Part shown: piece by piece, positions 24,068-32,912 of the stretch
Layout: every line of letters begins with the position of its first letter
How positions within the stretch are numbered: position 1 is the first letter of the stretch
DNA from: an alpha proteobacterium AAP38
GTDB taxonomy: Bacteria > Pseudomonadota > Alphaproteobacteria > Azospirillales > Azospirillaceae
Length of the DNA stretch: 64,000 nt
Direction of reading: 5' to 3'
Assembly (NCBI GenBank): GCA_001296005.1
Contig: LJHR01000005.1
Coordinates: forward strand, 124,001 to 188,000
The notes under the pieces: model-generated
Seen by the model: only the letters and a program-made list of their open reading frames with translations
What the model was told of the DNA's origin: nothing
Databases searched by the model: none
Program-made: the position numbers and the translations under genes

Positions 24068-26206
24068 ATGCGTTTTCGTGCTTTGATCCTGGCAAGTGCT
24101 GCGGCGCTGGCACCGTTGCCGGCCCTGGCCCAGACGGCGGACAGCCTGTCGGAGATTGTGGTGACCGCCCAGCGGGGCAACCAGACACAGGTGATCCGGG
24201 GCGGGTCCGTCGGCGTGCTGGGCGACAAGGCGGCGGAGGATGTGCCGTTCGCCATCAAATCCTATGGTTCCGCCCTGATCTTGAACCAGCAGCCGCAGAC
24301 CCTGGGTCAGGTGCTGGAGAACGATCCCTCGATCCGCACCGGCTATGCGTTTGGCAATGCGGCAGAATTGTTCATCCTGCGTGGCTTTCCGCTTTATGGC
24401 GACGACATCGCGCTGGACGGTCTGTACGGCCTGACGCCGCGCCAGTTGATCGCGCCGGAACTGTATGAGCAGGTGCAGGTGCTGAACGGCGCCAGCGCCT
24501 TCCTGAACGGGGCTGCGCCCGGCGGGTCAGGCATCGGCGGTAGCGTCAACCTCACGCCCAAGCGGGCCGGGGCCAAGCCGCTGACCCGTGCCACCCTGAA
24601 CTATACGGGGGATGAGCATGTCGGCGGCAGCTTTGACATTTCCCGCCGTACGGGGCCGGACGACAGCGTCGGCATTCGCGTGAACGGCGCCGCCCGCCGG
24701 GGCGAGGTGGCGGTGGATGGGGAATTCCGCAGCGCCTATGTGCTGGGTGCCGGCATCGACTGGACAGGTGAGCGGGCGCGTCTGGGCGTGGACCTGGCCT
24801 ATCAGCGCATGCATGTGCGGCAGTTGCGGCCCAAGGTGACGGTATCCACGGCCATTCCCAAGGTGCCGGATGCTGATGCCAATTATGGTCAGCCCTGGAC
24901 CTATTCCACCCTGCGCGACCTGTACGGCATGGTGAAGGGCGAATATGACCTGACCGACGATGTCACCGCCTATGCCGCGTTCGGCGCGCGCGACGGGTCG
25001 GAGCGGGGTCTCTATGGCGGCATCACCGTCACCGATGTCGTGACCGGGGCGGCCACGGGTGACGGCATGTTTGTGCCACGCACCGACAATAACGAGGCAG
25101 GGCAGGCCGGCATTCGGGCCAAGTTCAAGACGGGCACGATCAGCCATGAGATGAATGCCGGCGCCTCCATGATCTGGCAGGTCAATCGCAACGCCTATGA
25201 TTTCCTGCGGGGCTATGCCACCAACCTGTACAACACGCCGACCGCTACGCAGCCGGAGAGCTGGTTTGCCGGCGGTGAACTGGATGACCCATTCCCGCTA
25301 AGCCGGACGCAGTTGGGCAGCCTGTTCATCTCCGACACGATTGGCGCCTTCGATGACCGCGCCTTTCTGACCGTGGGCCTGCGCCATCAGGCAATCCAGG
25401 TGAAGTCCTATTCCTATGCCGACGGGTCGCGCACCGGCAAGTATGACGAGAGCGCCAATACGCCCGTCATCGGTCTGGTCGTGAAGCCGGTGGACGGCCT
25501 CTCCCTTTACATCAACCGTATCCAGGGGCTGGCCCAGGGATCGAGCGCGCCCATCGATCCCAAACTGGTCAATTCCGGGGAGGTGTTCGCGCCCTACAAG
25601 TCCACGCAGTATGAGGTGGGCGGCAAGCTGGCTGTGGGCGGTGTCGGCCTGTCGCTGGCCCTCTATCAGACGAAGCAGCCCAGCGCCTTTACCCGGCCCG
25701 TGGACCCGGCCAACCCGGCAGGACAGCAGATCTATGTCCTGGATGGCGAGCAGCGCAACCGGGGTGTGGAGTTCAGTATGGATGGGGAACCGGTGGAAGG
25801 CCTGCGCCTGATCGGCGGCCTATCAGTCGGCAAGGCGGAACTGCGCCGTACCGGTGGTGGTGTGAATGAGGGCAACTGGGCGCCCGGTGTGCCGTCCTGC
25901 ACCCTGAACGGTAATGTCGAATGGGACCTGCCTTTCCTGCCGGCGGCAACCCTGACGGGCCGTGTTGTGCGGACGGGGGAGCAGAAGGTGAATGCCGCCA
26001 ACACCCTGGAAATCGGGTCCTGGACCCGGTTTGATATTGGCGCGCGCTATGTGTTCGAGATGAATGACAGGCCGGTCAGCCTGCGCTTCAACATCGATAA
26101 TGTCGCCAACAAGCGCTACTGGGCGTCGGCCTATGACAGTTTCAGCAGCACCCTTCTGCAGGGCGCGCCGCGCACCGTGAAACTTTCCACGACGGTCGAT
26201 TTCTAG
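24068..26206 (+). CDS. TonB-dependent siderophore receptor
   Basis: A 712-residue outer-membrane receptor: signal peptide 1-22 (ending ALAQ), TonB box LSEIVVTAQRG, plug domain with EDVPFAIKSYG, ILNQQPQTLGQVLENDPSIRT and VLNGASAFLNGAAPGGSGIGGSVNL, then a barrel ending with KLSTTVDF. The NDPSIRT and GIGGSVN features are those of siderophore-type receptors (FhuA/FhuE/FpvA class). It lies 90 bases after the small PepSY-operon protein, on the same strand; the Fur-like box at 22620 probably serves the whole group. The ferric ligand is not predictable. Start 24068 is fixed by the signal peptide and a GGGGG run upstream. Confidence 0.9.
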   Translation: MRFRALILASAAALAPLPALAQTADSLSEIVVTAQRGNQTQVIRGGSVGVLGDKAAEDVPFAIKSYGSALILNQQPQTLGQVLENDPSIRTGYAFGNAAELFILRGFPLYGDDIALDGLYGLTPRQLIAPELYEQVQVLNGASAFLNGAAPGGSGIGGSVNLTPKRAGAKPLTRATLNYTGDEHVGGSFDISRRTGPDDSVGIRVNGAARRGEVAVDGEFRSAYVLGAGIDWTGERARLGVDLAYQRMHVRQLRPKVTVSTAIPKVPDADANYGQPWTYSTLRDLYGMVKGEYDLTDDVTAYAAFGARDGSERGLYGGITVTDVVTGAATGDGMFVPRTDNNEAGQAGIRAKFKTGTISHEMNAGASMIWQVNRNAYDFLRGYATNLYNTPTATQPESWFAGGELDDPFPLSRTQLGSLFISDTIGAFDDRAFLTVGLRHQAIQVKSYSYADGSRTGKYDESANTPVIGLVVKPVDGLSLYINRIQGLAQGSSAPIDPKLVNSGEVFAPYKSTQYEVGGKLAVGGVGLSLALYQTKQPSAFTRPVDPANPAGQQIYVLDGEQRNRGVEFSMDGEPVEGLRLIGGLSVGKAELRRTGGGVNEGNWAPGVPSCTLNGNVEWDLPFLPAATLTGRVVRTGEQKVNAANTLEIGSWTRFDIGARYVFEMNDRPVSLRFNIDNVANKRYWASAYDSFSSTLLQGAPRTVKLSTTVDF

Positions 26207-26214
26207 GGATGATC

Positions 26215-26251
26215 GGGACCGGGATGGGGCATGATGCGCCGTCCCGGTCCC
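26215..26251. terminator. Hairpin between the TonB receptor and HODM-like gene
   Basis: GGGACCGGGA (26215-26224) pairs with TCCCGGTCCC (26242-26251), a perfect ten-base stem with a 17-base loop, starting eight bases after the receptor stop. No T-run follows. It ends 15 bases before the next start and could also affect ribosome loading there. Confidence 0.5.
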
Positions 26252-26266
26252 TGATATGCCCAATCG

Positions 26267-27154
26267 ATGCCGACCTTGCCGTCCGAACCGTTTCCCTGGC
26301 CCTTCGATGGCGATGTCTGGCGCATGGCCATGGGGTTACGGGCGCAGGAGATGGAGGGCTGGCTGGCGCCTGATGCCGGCTGGCCGGAACAGTTGGCTGA
26401 ACGCGCCCGCCTGATCCGCGACCGCAAATGGGATGTCATGGCCCTGATGCCAGAGGCGCGGGCGGCGTCGGTGGAGGTGATGGGCTTGCTGTTCGCCCAT
26501 CTGACGGTACGGTTTCCGGACTGGTTTTGCCGGGTGGGGCAGGGTGTGGAAAGCCGGGTGGATGGTGCCCGCCTGGACCCCGCGGATTTTGAGCATCCGC
26601 TGCATTTGCTGGCACATCTGCTGCCCGATGATCTGTGCCTGATGACGCCGTCGCCGGGTGGATGGCGGCTGACGGGCGGGGTTGTGTGCTTTCCGTCGCA
26701 CTGGATGCTGCCGCATAAGCTGGGCAAGCCGTTGCCGGGCATCCACCGGCCTGTCGCGCGCTATGACGCGATGCTGGCGACACCGGTTGACCGGTTCTTT
26801 GATACGCTGTCGCCGGGGCGGGTGGTATGGCGGGCCAACTGGACCCTCTCGGACGATCCCACCCTGTTCCAGCCGGGAACCAAGGCGCACGCGCCACCCG
26901 ACGCCGACATTCATGAGGGGAATGCTGGTGAGCGGCTATGGCTACGAGTGGAACGGCAGACGCTGACCAAGCTACCCGAGAGTCGCGCGGTCCTGTTCAC
27001 GATCCGCACACATCAGCGCCCGCTATCCGCCCTGACAGGGGCGCAACGGCACCAGTTCGCGTCGGTCTTGCGCTCGGTACCGGACGATGTGGCGGCATAC
27101 AAGGGGCTGCGGCGGACCGGCCCCCTGGCCATGGGATACTGTAAGACTGTTTAG
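26267..27154 (+). CDS. Heme-dependent oxidative N-demethylase family protein (DUF3445)
   Basis: A 295-residue protein of the DUF3445/HODM family, whose characterised members use heme b, with a PAS-like fold, to remove a methyl group from dimethylamine oxidatively. Family landmarks visible are VCFPSHWMLPHKLGKPLPGIHRPV, where the family's heme-linked histidines lie, RANWTLSDDPTLFQP, RVERQTLTKLPESRAVLFTIRTH and the C-terminal YKGL. In characterised systems the enzyme works with a flavin/FeS reductase; none is adjacent. Its placement after iron-uptake genes may simply reflect need for heme. The ATG at 26267 is used; 26256 is out of frame. Confidence 0.8.
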   Translation: MPTLPSEPFPWPFDGDVWRMAMGLRAQEMEGWLAPDAGWPEQLAERARLIRDRKWDVMALMPEARAASVEVMGLLFAHLTVRFPDWFCRVGQGVESRVDGARLDPADFEHPLHLLAHLLPDDLCLMTPSPGGWRLTGGVVCFPSHWMLPHKLGKPLPGIHRPVARYDAMLATPVDRFFDTLSPGRVVWRANWTLSDDPTLFQPGTKAHAPPDADIHEGNAGERLWLRVERQTLTKLPESRAVLFTIRTHQRPLSALTGAQRHQFASVLRSVPDDVAAYKGLRRTGPLAMGYCKTV

Positions 27155-27393
27155 GTGAACGCCTTGAAGGTGATGATGGTGAAGGTGTCCTTCACCCCAT
27201 CCAGGGTCTGAATCTGGCCCGTCACGAAATGGCCGATATCCTCCCCATCCTCCAGAAAGCACTTCATCATCAGATCGTACTGACCGGAGACGGAATGCAC
27301 TTCCGACACTTCCGCTACGCTCTGCACCGCGAGGTCGGCCACGTCATAGGCGCGGCCGAGATCGCATTTGACCATGATGAAGATCGTCTGCAT
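27151..27393 (-). CDS. Stand-alone Lrp/AsnC ligand-binding (RAM) domain protein
   Basis: An 80-residue protein consisting only of the RAM (regulation of amino-acid metabolism) domain: MQTIFIMVKCDLGRAYDVAD, EVHSVSGQYDLMMKCFL and the closing FTIITFKAF. It has no helix-turn-helix, so it cannot bind DNA by the usual Lrp route; such single-domain versions form rings or dimers and may bind small molecules. It lies three bases after the DEAD-box helicase stop on the same strand, so the two are surely co-transcribed. Its stop overlaps the HODM-like stop (TTAG). Confidence 0.85.
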   Translation of the reverse strand: MQTIFIMVKCDLGRAYDVADLAVQSVAEVSEVHSVSGQYDLMMKCFLEDGEDIGHFVTGQIQTLDGVKDTFTIITFKAFT

Positions 27394-27396
27394 GGC

Positions 27397-29100
27397 TCAG
27401 TCTTCCGACGTTTCCGCCACCTCGACGGCGGGTGACTTGGGTGGACGGGCAGCGCGCAGAATGAAGGCGGGCACGTCATCGCCAAAGCCGACGACGGGCG
27501 GGCCACGGTCATCATCCTCATCCCGGCGGGGACGACGGTCGCGGCGGTCATCGCGGTCACGACGGAATTCGTCGCGGCGATGCTCATCGCGGCGGAACTC
27601 ACCCCGGCCCTCATTGCGGACTTCGCCACGATTGTCAGCACGGGGCTCGCCCCGGTTGTCACTACGGCCCTCACCGCGATTTTCACCGCGTGCTTCGCCA
27701 CGGCCTTCACCACGATTCTCGTACCGGTCGCGATTGCGCTCACCGCGCGGCTCGCCACGGCTCTCGTGACGCTCACCCCGGTTGTCGGGACGCTCCCGCT
27801 TCGGTTGGTTCGCCTCAATCGCGGCCTCGACCACTTCGGGCTGCACATGGACATGCACCGGGCGTTCGGCCTTGGGTGCCCGTTCGCCGCGTTCCCGGCC
27901 ACCCCGGCGGCCATCTTCCTTCTTCGGGGCACCCCGGCTACGGCGGCGCGGATCGGCATCGAAGGACAGTTCGGCGGTCTCGATCCCCTCAACGTTGAAG
28001 CGGGGGATTTCCTTGCCGATCAGCTTTTCAATGGCCTGCACCAGCTTGCCATCTTCCGGCGTGGCGATGGTGAAGGCGCGGCCCGTCTTGCCCGCACGGC
28101 CCGTGCGACCGATGCGGTGGACGTAATCTTCGGAATGGTGCGGCGTGTCGAAATTGAACACGTGGCTGACATTGGAAATGTCGATGCCGCGTGCCGCCAC
28201 GTCGGAACAGACCAACAGATCTATGCTGCCGGCCTTGAAGGCTTCCAGCGTCTCGGTGCGCTTGGACTGCACCATGTCGCCATGCAGGGCGCCGGCATTG
28301 AAGCCGTGCTTGACCAGCGAACCATGGACGACGGCGATGTCCTTCTTGCGATTGCAGAAGATGAAGGCGTTCTTCACATCGTCGGTGGCGATCAGGCGGC
28401 GCAGCGCCTCGCGCTTGTCCTGTTCATCCACGACCAGCAGATGCTGGGCAACCGTGGTGGCTGTGCTGGCGGGCGCGCTGACCGTCACCTCTTCGGGCGT
28501 TGTCAGGAACTTGTCGGCCAGACGCTTGATCTCCGGCGGCATGGTGGCACTGAAGAACAGGGTCTGACGCTTGCGCGGCAGCAGGCTGACGATACGCTCG
28601 ATATCGGGGATGAACCCCATGTCGAGCATGCGATCCGCCTCGTCGATCACCAGGACCTTGATGTCGGTCAGCAGGATATTGCCACGGTCGAACAGGTCCA
28701 TCATGCGGCCCGGCGTGGCGATCAGCACGTCAACGCCACGTTCCAGCTTCTTGATCTGGTCGCCAAAGCTTTCGCCGCCGATCAGCAGCGCCATGTTCAG
28801 CTTGTGGTACTTGCCATACAGCTCGAAATTTTCCGCCACCTGGGCGGCCAGTTCGCGCGTCGGCTCCAGGATCAGGGAGCGGGGCATGCGCGCCTTGGCG
28901 CGGCCACGGCCCAGAATTTCGATCATGGGCAAGGTAAAGGAAGCGGTCTTCCCCGTACCCGTCTGGGCGCAGCCCAGCACATCCCGGCCCTGCAGGACCC
29001 ACGGGATGGCTTTTTCCTGGATCGGCGTCGGCGTGGTATAGCCGACTTCTTCAACAGCGCGAAGGACTTCGGACCCGAGTCCAAGTTCCGAGAACAGCAT
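27397..29100 (-). CDS. DEAD-box RNA helicase with Arg/Gly/Glu-rich tail
   Basis: A 567-residue ATP-dependent RNA helicase, RhlE/CsdA-like. Conserved motifs in order are the Q motif PTPIQEKAIP, AQTGTGKT, PTRELAAQ, TPGRMMD, DEAD (VIDEADRMLD), SAT, FIFCNRKKD, ARGID and HRIGRTGRAG. After about residue 390 comes a basic, low-complexity tail of some 170 residues with repeated RGE/NRGE units (near 27540-27800) that probably binds RNA and may drive condensates. Start 29100 (MLFSELGL) has GAAGG nine bases upstream; the reading frame continues far 5' without homology. Likely roles are ribosome assembly or RNA decay. Confidence 0.93.
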   Translation of the reverse strand: MLFSELGLGSEVLRAVEEVGYTTPTPIQEKAIPWVLQGRDVLGCAQTGTGKTASFTLPMIEILGRGRAKARMPRSLILEPTRELAAQVAENFELYGKYHKLNMALLIGGESFGDQIKKLERGVDVLIATPGRMMDLFDRGNILLTDIKVLVIDEADRMLDMGFIPDIERIVSLLPRKRQTLFFSATMPPEIKRLADKFLTTPEEVTVSAPASTATTVAQHLLVVDEQDKREALRRLIATDDVKNAFIFCNRKKDIAVVHGSLVKHGFNAGALHGDMVQSKRTETLEAFKAGSIDLLVCSDVAARGIDISNVSHVFNFDTPHHSEDYVHRIGRTGRAGKTGRAFTIATPEDGKLVQAIEKLIGKEIPRFNVEGIETAELSFDADPRRRSRGAPKKEDGRRGGRERGERAPKAERPVHVHVQPEVVEAAIEANQPKRERPDNRGERHESRGEPRGERNRDRYENRGEGRGEARGENRGEGRSDNRGEPRADNRGEVRNEGRGEFRRDEHRRDEFRRDRDDRRDRRPRRDEDDDRGPPVVGFGDDVPAFILRAARPPKSPAVEVAETSED

Positions 29101-29274
29101 TAGGCCTTCATCATTCTGGAGGCGACGTCGAACAAAAACACCGTGACGTCGGCGGCGATAATGGATCGACCGCTGGCAACCCTGCGTCCCCAGCATTTGA
29201 ATTGCCGGAACACAATGGAATACGGTCGCGCCTTCGATATCAATTTCGGCCTTTGAGAGCAAGGATTTCGGGCG

Positions 29275-29991
29275 ATGACACCCCCCACGCCGCACGCAAG
29301 GCAGCCCCTCTATCTGTTGCCGGGCCTGTTGTGCGATGAAGCCTTGTGGGCGCACCAGATAAACAACCTGTCCGACATCGCCGATTGCACCGTTCCCGAC
29401 CTGACACAGGCAGACTCGATGGCGGCGCTGGCCGAGGCGATTCTGGCGCGGGCGCCGGAGCGGTTTGCGTTGGCCGGGCTGTCCATGGGCGGCTATGTCG
29501 CGTTCGAGATATTGCGACGCGCGCCAGAACGGGTGACCCGTCTGTGCCTGGTCGACACATCCGCCCGGCCCGACACGGTGGAACAGCGGCAGCGGCGGGA
29601 GGCCATGCTGAAACTGGCCCGGATCGGCAAGTTCCGAGGCATGTCGCCGCGCCTTCTGTCTATGCAGGTGCATCCCGACCATGTGGCGGTGCCGGAAATC
29701 GGTGGTGTCGTCCTGGCCATGACGGAGCGGGTGGGCCGCGATGCCTTCTGCCGGCAGCAGGCGGCCATCCTGTCGCGGCCCGATAGCCGGCCCGGCCTTG
29801 CCGCCATCACGGTCCCCACCCTGGTCATTGTCGGCGCCGATGATGCGCAGACGCCGCCCGACCGGTCGCAGGAGATTGCGGCGGCGGTGCGGGGTGCCAG
29901 CCTGCATGTGATCCCCCGCTGCGGGCACCTTGCCCCGCTGGAGCAGCCGGAGCGGGTGACGGGGTTGATGCGGGAATGGTTGTTGGCATGA
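29275..29991 (+). CDS. Alpha/beta hydrolase
   Basis: A 238-residue single-domain hydrolase. The oxyanion segment is YLLPGLLCD, the nucleophile serine lies in LAGLSMGGYVAFE (S68 region), the acid in VGADDAQTPP and the histidine in RCGHLAPLEQPE. It resembles the MhpC/RsbQ/BioH group of esterases and C-C hydrolases. It is divergent from the helicase, with a 174-base gap that shows no clear operator. Substrate unknown. Confidence 0.82.
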   Translation: MTPPTPHARQPLYLLPGLLCDEALWAHQINNLSDIADCTVPDLTQADSMAALAEAILARAPERFALAGLSMGGYVAFEILRRAPERVTRLCLVDTSARPDTVEQRQRREAMLKLARIGKFRGMSPRLLSMQVHPDHVAVPEIGGVVLAMTERVGRDAFCRQQAAILSRPDSRPGLAAITVPTLVIVGADDAQTPPDRSQEIAAAVRGASLHVIPRCGHLAPLEQPERVTGLMREWLLA

Positions 29992-30058
29992 TGGCCCGGT
30001 TGCGTCCGTCGCATCGCGCCGCTAGTGTGCCGCCGGAATTCGTTTTGGAGGATTTGAT

Positions 30059-30190
30059 ATGAGCTTCGTCGGTATCGGCCTGTTCTTCGCCGCCAGCGTT
30101 CTGGCCGTGATCTGCATCAGCGCCATCAAGGCCCCGGAAGGCGATGGTGGGCACGGTCATGGTCATCATGGCGGCCACGGCCACCACTGA
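30059..30190 (+). CDS. 43-residue His-rich single-pass membrane peptide
   Basis: A short open frame with a strong GGAGG site six bases before its ATG. The translated protein has one hydrophobic helix (residues 3-23, VGIGLFFAASVLAVICISA) and a short cytoplasmic or periplasmic tail of glycine and histidine, GGHGHGHHGGHGHH, with seven histidines in the last 13 residues. It stands between an alpha/beta hydrolase and recQ, on the same strand as both. No family is recognised. The tail could bind Ni, Cu or Zn. It was missed by length-limited ORF calls; support is the ribosome site, clean stop and plausible topology. Confidence 0.6.
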   Translation: MSFVGIGLFFAASVLAVICISAIKAPEGDGGHGHGHHGGHGHH

Positions 30191-30292
30191 GATCGTCAAA
30201 GCCCTGGACCGCATGCGGCGGGTGCCGTAAACCTGTCTGCGGCCACCTTATCTGGTGTCCCCACACAGATGTAACCCACAAGCCGTAGCGCC

Positions 30293-32161
30293 ATGCCCGA
30301 CGCCCTTGCCGAGACTTTCGCCCTGTCGCCGCTGGAGGCGGCCCAGGATGCGTTGCGCAAGGTCTGGGGCTATCCGGCCTTTCGCGGCATGCAGGCCGAC
30401 ATTGTCGAGCATGTCGTGGCCGGGGGTGACGCCCTTGTCCTGATGCCGACGGGCGGCGGCAAGTCGCTTTGCTATCAAATCCCGGCCCTGGTGCGGCCCG
30501 GTGTCGGGATTGTCGTTTCGCCCCTGATCGCCCTGATGCGCGATCAGGTGGATGCGCTGCGCCAGTTGGGCGTGCGCGCCGCCTACCTGAACTCTACGCT
30601 GGACTGGCGGGAGGCGCAGGAGGTGGAGCGGGCGTGTGAGCGGGGCGATCTGGACCTGCTCTATGTCGCTCCCGAACGGCTGGTGACGCCGCGCTTCCTG
30701 GAACTGCTGGAACGGTCGCGCATCGCGCTGTTCGCCCTGGACGAGGCGCATTGCGTCAGCCAGTGGGGCCATGATTTCCGCCCGGAATACCTGCAGCTCT
30801 CCATCCTGCACGAAAAATTCCCCGATGTGCCGCGCGTGGCGCTGACGGCGACGGCGGACGCGCAGACGCGCACCGACATCGCGGCGCGCCTGGGCCTGAC
30901 CGATGCCCGGCTGTTCCTGGCCAGTTTTGACCGGCCCAACATCACCTATCGCATTCTGCCCAAGGATCAGGAGCGCCGGCAGCTGCTGGATTTCCTGCGC
31001 CGCCGGCCAGAGGACGCGGGCATCATCTATTGCCTGTCGCGGGGCAAGGTGGACGCCATCGCGCAATATCTGGCCGACCAGGGGGTCGATGCGCTGCCTT
31101 ATCATGCCGGGCTGGACCCCGCCACGCGGCAGGCCAATCAGGACCGTTTCATCAAGGGCGAAGGCGTGGTGATGGTCGCCACCGTCGCCTTTGGCATGGG
31201 CATCGACAAGCCGAATGTGCGGTTCGTGGTGCATATGGACCCGCCACGGTCCCTTGAAGCCTATTACCAGGAAACGGGCCGTGCGGGCCGCGACGGACTG
31301 CCGGCGGAAGCACTGATGCTCTACGGCTTTGCCGATGTCGTACAGATGCGCATGATGGTGGAGGGGTCCGACAGTCCGCCGGCCTTCAAACGCACCGAAC
31401 GGCAGAAGCTTGAGGCACTGCTGGGCTTCTGCGAGACGGCGCGATGCCGGCGGCAGACGCTTCTGACCTATTTCGATGAGGAATATCCCAAGCCCTGCGG
31501 CAAGTGCGACACCTGTTTCCAGCCCGTCGAGACCTATGACGGGACGGTGGTGGCGCAGAAGGCGCTGTCGGCGGTGTACCGCACGGGGCAGCGGTTCGGG
31601 GTGGGCCATCTTGTCGATGTGCTGCGCGGGGTTGCCACCGACAAGGTGGTTGAAAAAAGCCATGACAAGCTGAAGACCTTTGGCTGCGGCACCGAACTGG
31701 GCAAGCAGGAATGGCATAGCGTGTTCCGGCAGCTGGTGGCCAACGGCCTGCTTTGTGCTGATCCGGAGGGGCATGGCGGCCTGATCCTGACGGAGACGGC
31801 GACTGCCGTCCTGAAAAGCCAGGAAGTCGTGCGTCTGCGCCGGGACCCGGCGGCGGAGGCCAAGGGGAAGGGCAAGGCCTCCTGGTCGGGCAGCGGCGGT
31901 TCTTCCAAGCCAAAGACATCCACCGCCGACCTGTCACCCGCCGACGATACGCTGTGGCACGCGCTGAAGGCGCTGCGCCTGGAACTGGCGCGCGAACAGG
32001 GGGTTCCGCCCTATGTCATCTTCCACGACGCGACGTTGATGGAGATGGTGCGGGAGAAGCCGACCGACCTTGACGAGCTGGGCACTCTGCAAGGCGTGGG
32101 TTCGCGCAAGCTGGAGCGTTATGGCGAATATTTTCTGGATGTGATCCTGACGCATTCATAA
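30293..32161 (+). CDS. recQ: ATP-dependent DNA helicase RecQ
   Basis: A 622-residue 3'-5' DNA helicase of the RecF pathway. Walker A is [12 protein letters not shown] (about 51-62), motif II is [18 protein letters not shown] near 150, and [10 protein letters not shown] is motif VI. The zinc site is complete: C in TARCRRQTL and three cysteines in [10 protein letters not shown] winged-helix RQC domain follows, then a linker rich in Gly, Ser and Lys (about 525-550), then an HRDC domain ending with [21 protein letters not shown]. Length matches E. coli RecQ (609). The start at 30293 (MPDALAET) lies 102 bases after the His-rich peptide. Confidence 0.95.
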   Translation: MPDALAETFALSPLEAAQDALRKVWGYPAFRGMQADIVEHVVAGGDALVLMPTGGGKSLCYQIPALVRPGVGIVVSPLIALMRDQVDALRQLGVRAAYLNSTLDWREAQEVERACERGDLDLLYVAPERLVTPRFLELLERSRIALFALDEAHCVSQWGHDFRPEYLQLSILHEKFPDVPRVALTATADAQTRTDIAARLGLTDARLFLASFDRPNITYRILPKDQERRQLLDFLRRRPEDAGIIYCLSRGKVDAIAQYLADQGVDALPYHAGLDPATRQANQDRFIKGEGVVMVATVAFGMGIDKPNVRFVVHMDPPRSLEAYYQETGRAGRDGLPAEALMLYGFADVVQMRMMVEGSDSPPAFKRTERQKLEALLGFCETARCRRQTLLTYFDEEYPKPCGKCDTCFQPVETYDGTVVAQKALSAVYRTGQRFGVGHLVDVLRGVATDKVVEKSHDKLKTFGCGTELGKQEWHSVFRQLVANGLLCADPEGHGGLILTETATAVLKSQEVVRLRRDPAAEAKGKGKASWSGSGGSSKPKTSTADLSPADDTLWHALKALRLELAREQGVPPYVIFHDATLMEMVREKPTDLDELGTLQGVGSRKLERYGEYFLDVILTHS

Positions 32162-32181
32162 AGGTGCGGCCCCCCCCGGTA

Positions 32182-32823
32182 TCACTCCTCCCGCCAGCGA
32201 TTGAGGTGACGTTCGATCGCATGGACCAGGCCGTCGGCATCGCGGGCGCGGATCATGGCCACCATGTCGCCATGGTCACGGTTGGAGCGTTGGATGGCGG
32301 AATTGGCACGCCAGCCGCGAACACCCGGAAGGCCGCGATGGCGCAGGGCCTTGATCTCTTCCATCATCACGCGGTTTCCACAGATGGCATAAAGCCGGTC
32401 GTGGAACTTCGCATTGAGGGCGCGCAGCAGCGGCAGGTCGGCATCTTCCATATTGGCGTCGAATTCCGCGACGATCTGGTCTAGTTCGGCCACATCATCA
32501 TCAGTCGCCCGCTCCACCACGCGCCGGGCCGCCGCCACCTCCAGCACGGTGCGCGCCTCAATCAACTCCTCGCGGTCCTGCTGCGACAGGCTGGCCACGC
32601 GGTAACCGCGATTGGGGACATGTTCCAGAAGCTGGCGTGTCTTAAGGTCCAGAAGGGCCATTCTGACATCGAAACGATGTGCGTCGTAATTCGTTTCGAT
32701 ATCGGTTTGTTTCAGCCATTCTCCCGGTCGGAACACCCCACCCAGCAGGTCCGCTTCCAGCCGGCTGACAAGGCTGGCGGCCTCGGCTTCTTTGTCCCTG
32801 GAGGTTTCCTTGGTCGTTGCCAT
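32182..32823 (-). CDS. GntR-family regulator, FCD domain (FadR subfamily)
   Basis: A 213-residue transcription factor: winged helix 10-75 (SRLEADLLGGVFRPGEWLKQ, RMALLDLKTRQLLEHVPNRGYRV) and an FCD ligand domain with LIEARTVLEVAAARRVVERATDDD, NAKFHDRLY and the HGDMV histidine that helps form the metal/ligand site. The start is the ATG at 32823; a TTG at 32838 is open but would overlap the likely operator. It is the last gene of the EutBC/ABC/TonB cluster and read in the same direction. TAGCCAATTT directly before its start matches half of the palindromes at 34651 and 47459, pointing to autoregulation and control of the cluster. The inducer is unknown; FCD proteins usually bind carboxylic acids. 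Confidence 0.9.
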   Translation of the reverse strand: MATTKETSRDKEAEAASLVSRLEADLLGGVFRPGEWLKQTDIETNYDAHRFDVRMALLDLKTRQLLEHVPNRGYRVASLSQQDREELIEARTVLEVAAARRVVERATDDDVAELDQIVAEFDANMEDADLPLLRALNAKFHDRLYAICGNRVMMEEIKALRHRGLPGVRGWRANSAIQRSNRDHGDMVAMIRARDADGLVHAIERHLNRWREE

Positions 32824-32831
32824 GGTTGCGG

Positions 32832-32873
32832 TAGCCAATTTGTTATCTGATTTCTGCTCAACATATTAGCAGA
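32832..32873. promoter_or_regulatory. Half-operator and inverted repeat before the GntR gene
   Basis: TAGCCAATTT at 32832-32841 equals the left ten bases of the palindromes before the amidase and TonB receptor genes. A separate inverted repeat, TCTGCT (32853-32858) and AGCAGA (32868-32873), follows with a nine-base spacer. Both lie within 50 bases of the GntR start at 32823, consistent with a self-controlled promoter. Confidence 0.5.
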
Positions 32874-32912
32874 CCGCCAAACCAATCGCCAAGAGCCGGT
32901 TGTCCCGCGTCC

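Noticed and set aside
27530-27790. Short tandem-like repeats that resemble a CRISPR array or minisatellite
   Set aside because: They are the codons of the helicase's RGE-rich tail. Units vary in length, and there are no unique spacers or cas genes.
27580-29103. 507-codon open frame antisense to the DEAD-box helicase
   Set aside because: A mirror of the helicase frame; no motifs, no ribosome site of note.
32824-32838. Longer GntR protein starting at TTG 32838
   Set aside because: It would put the start codon inside the half-operator, and the ATG at 32823 gives a normal family N-terminus.
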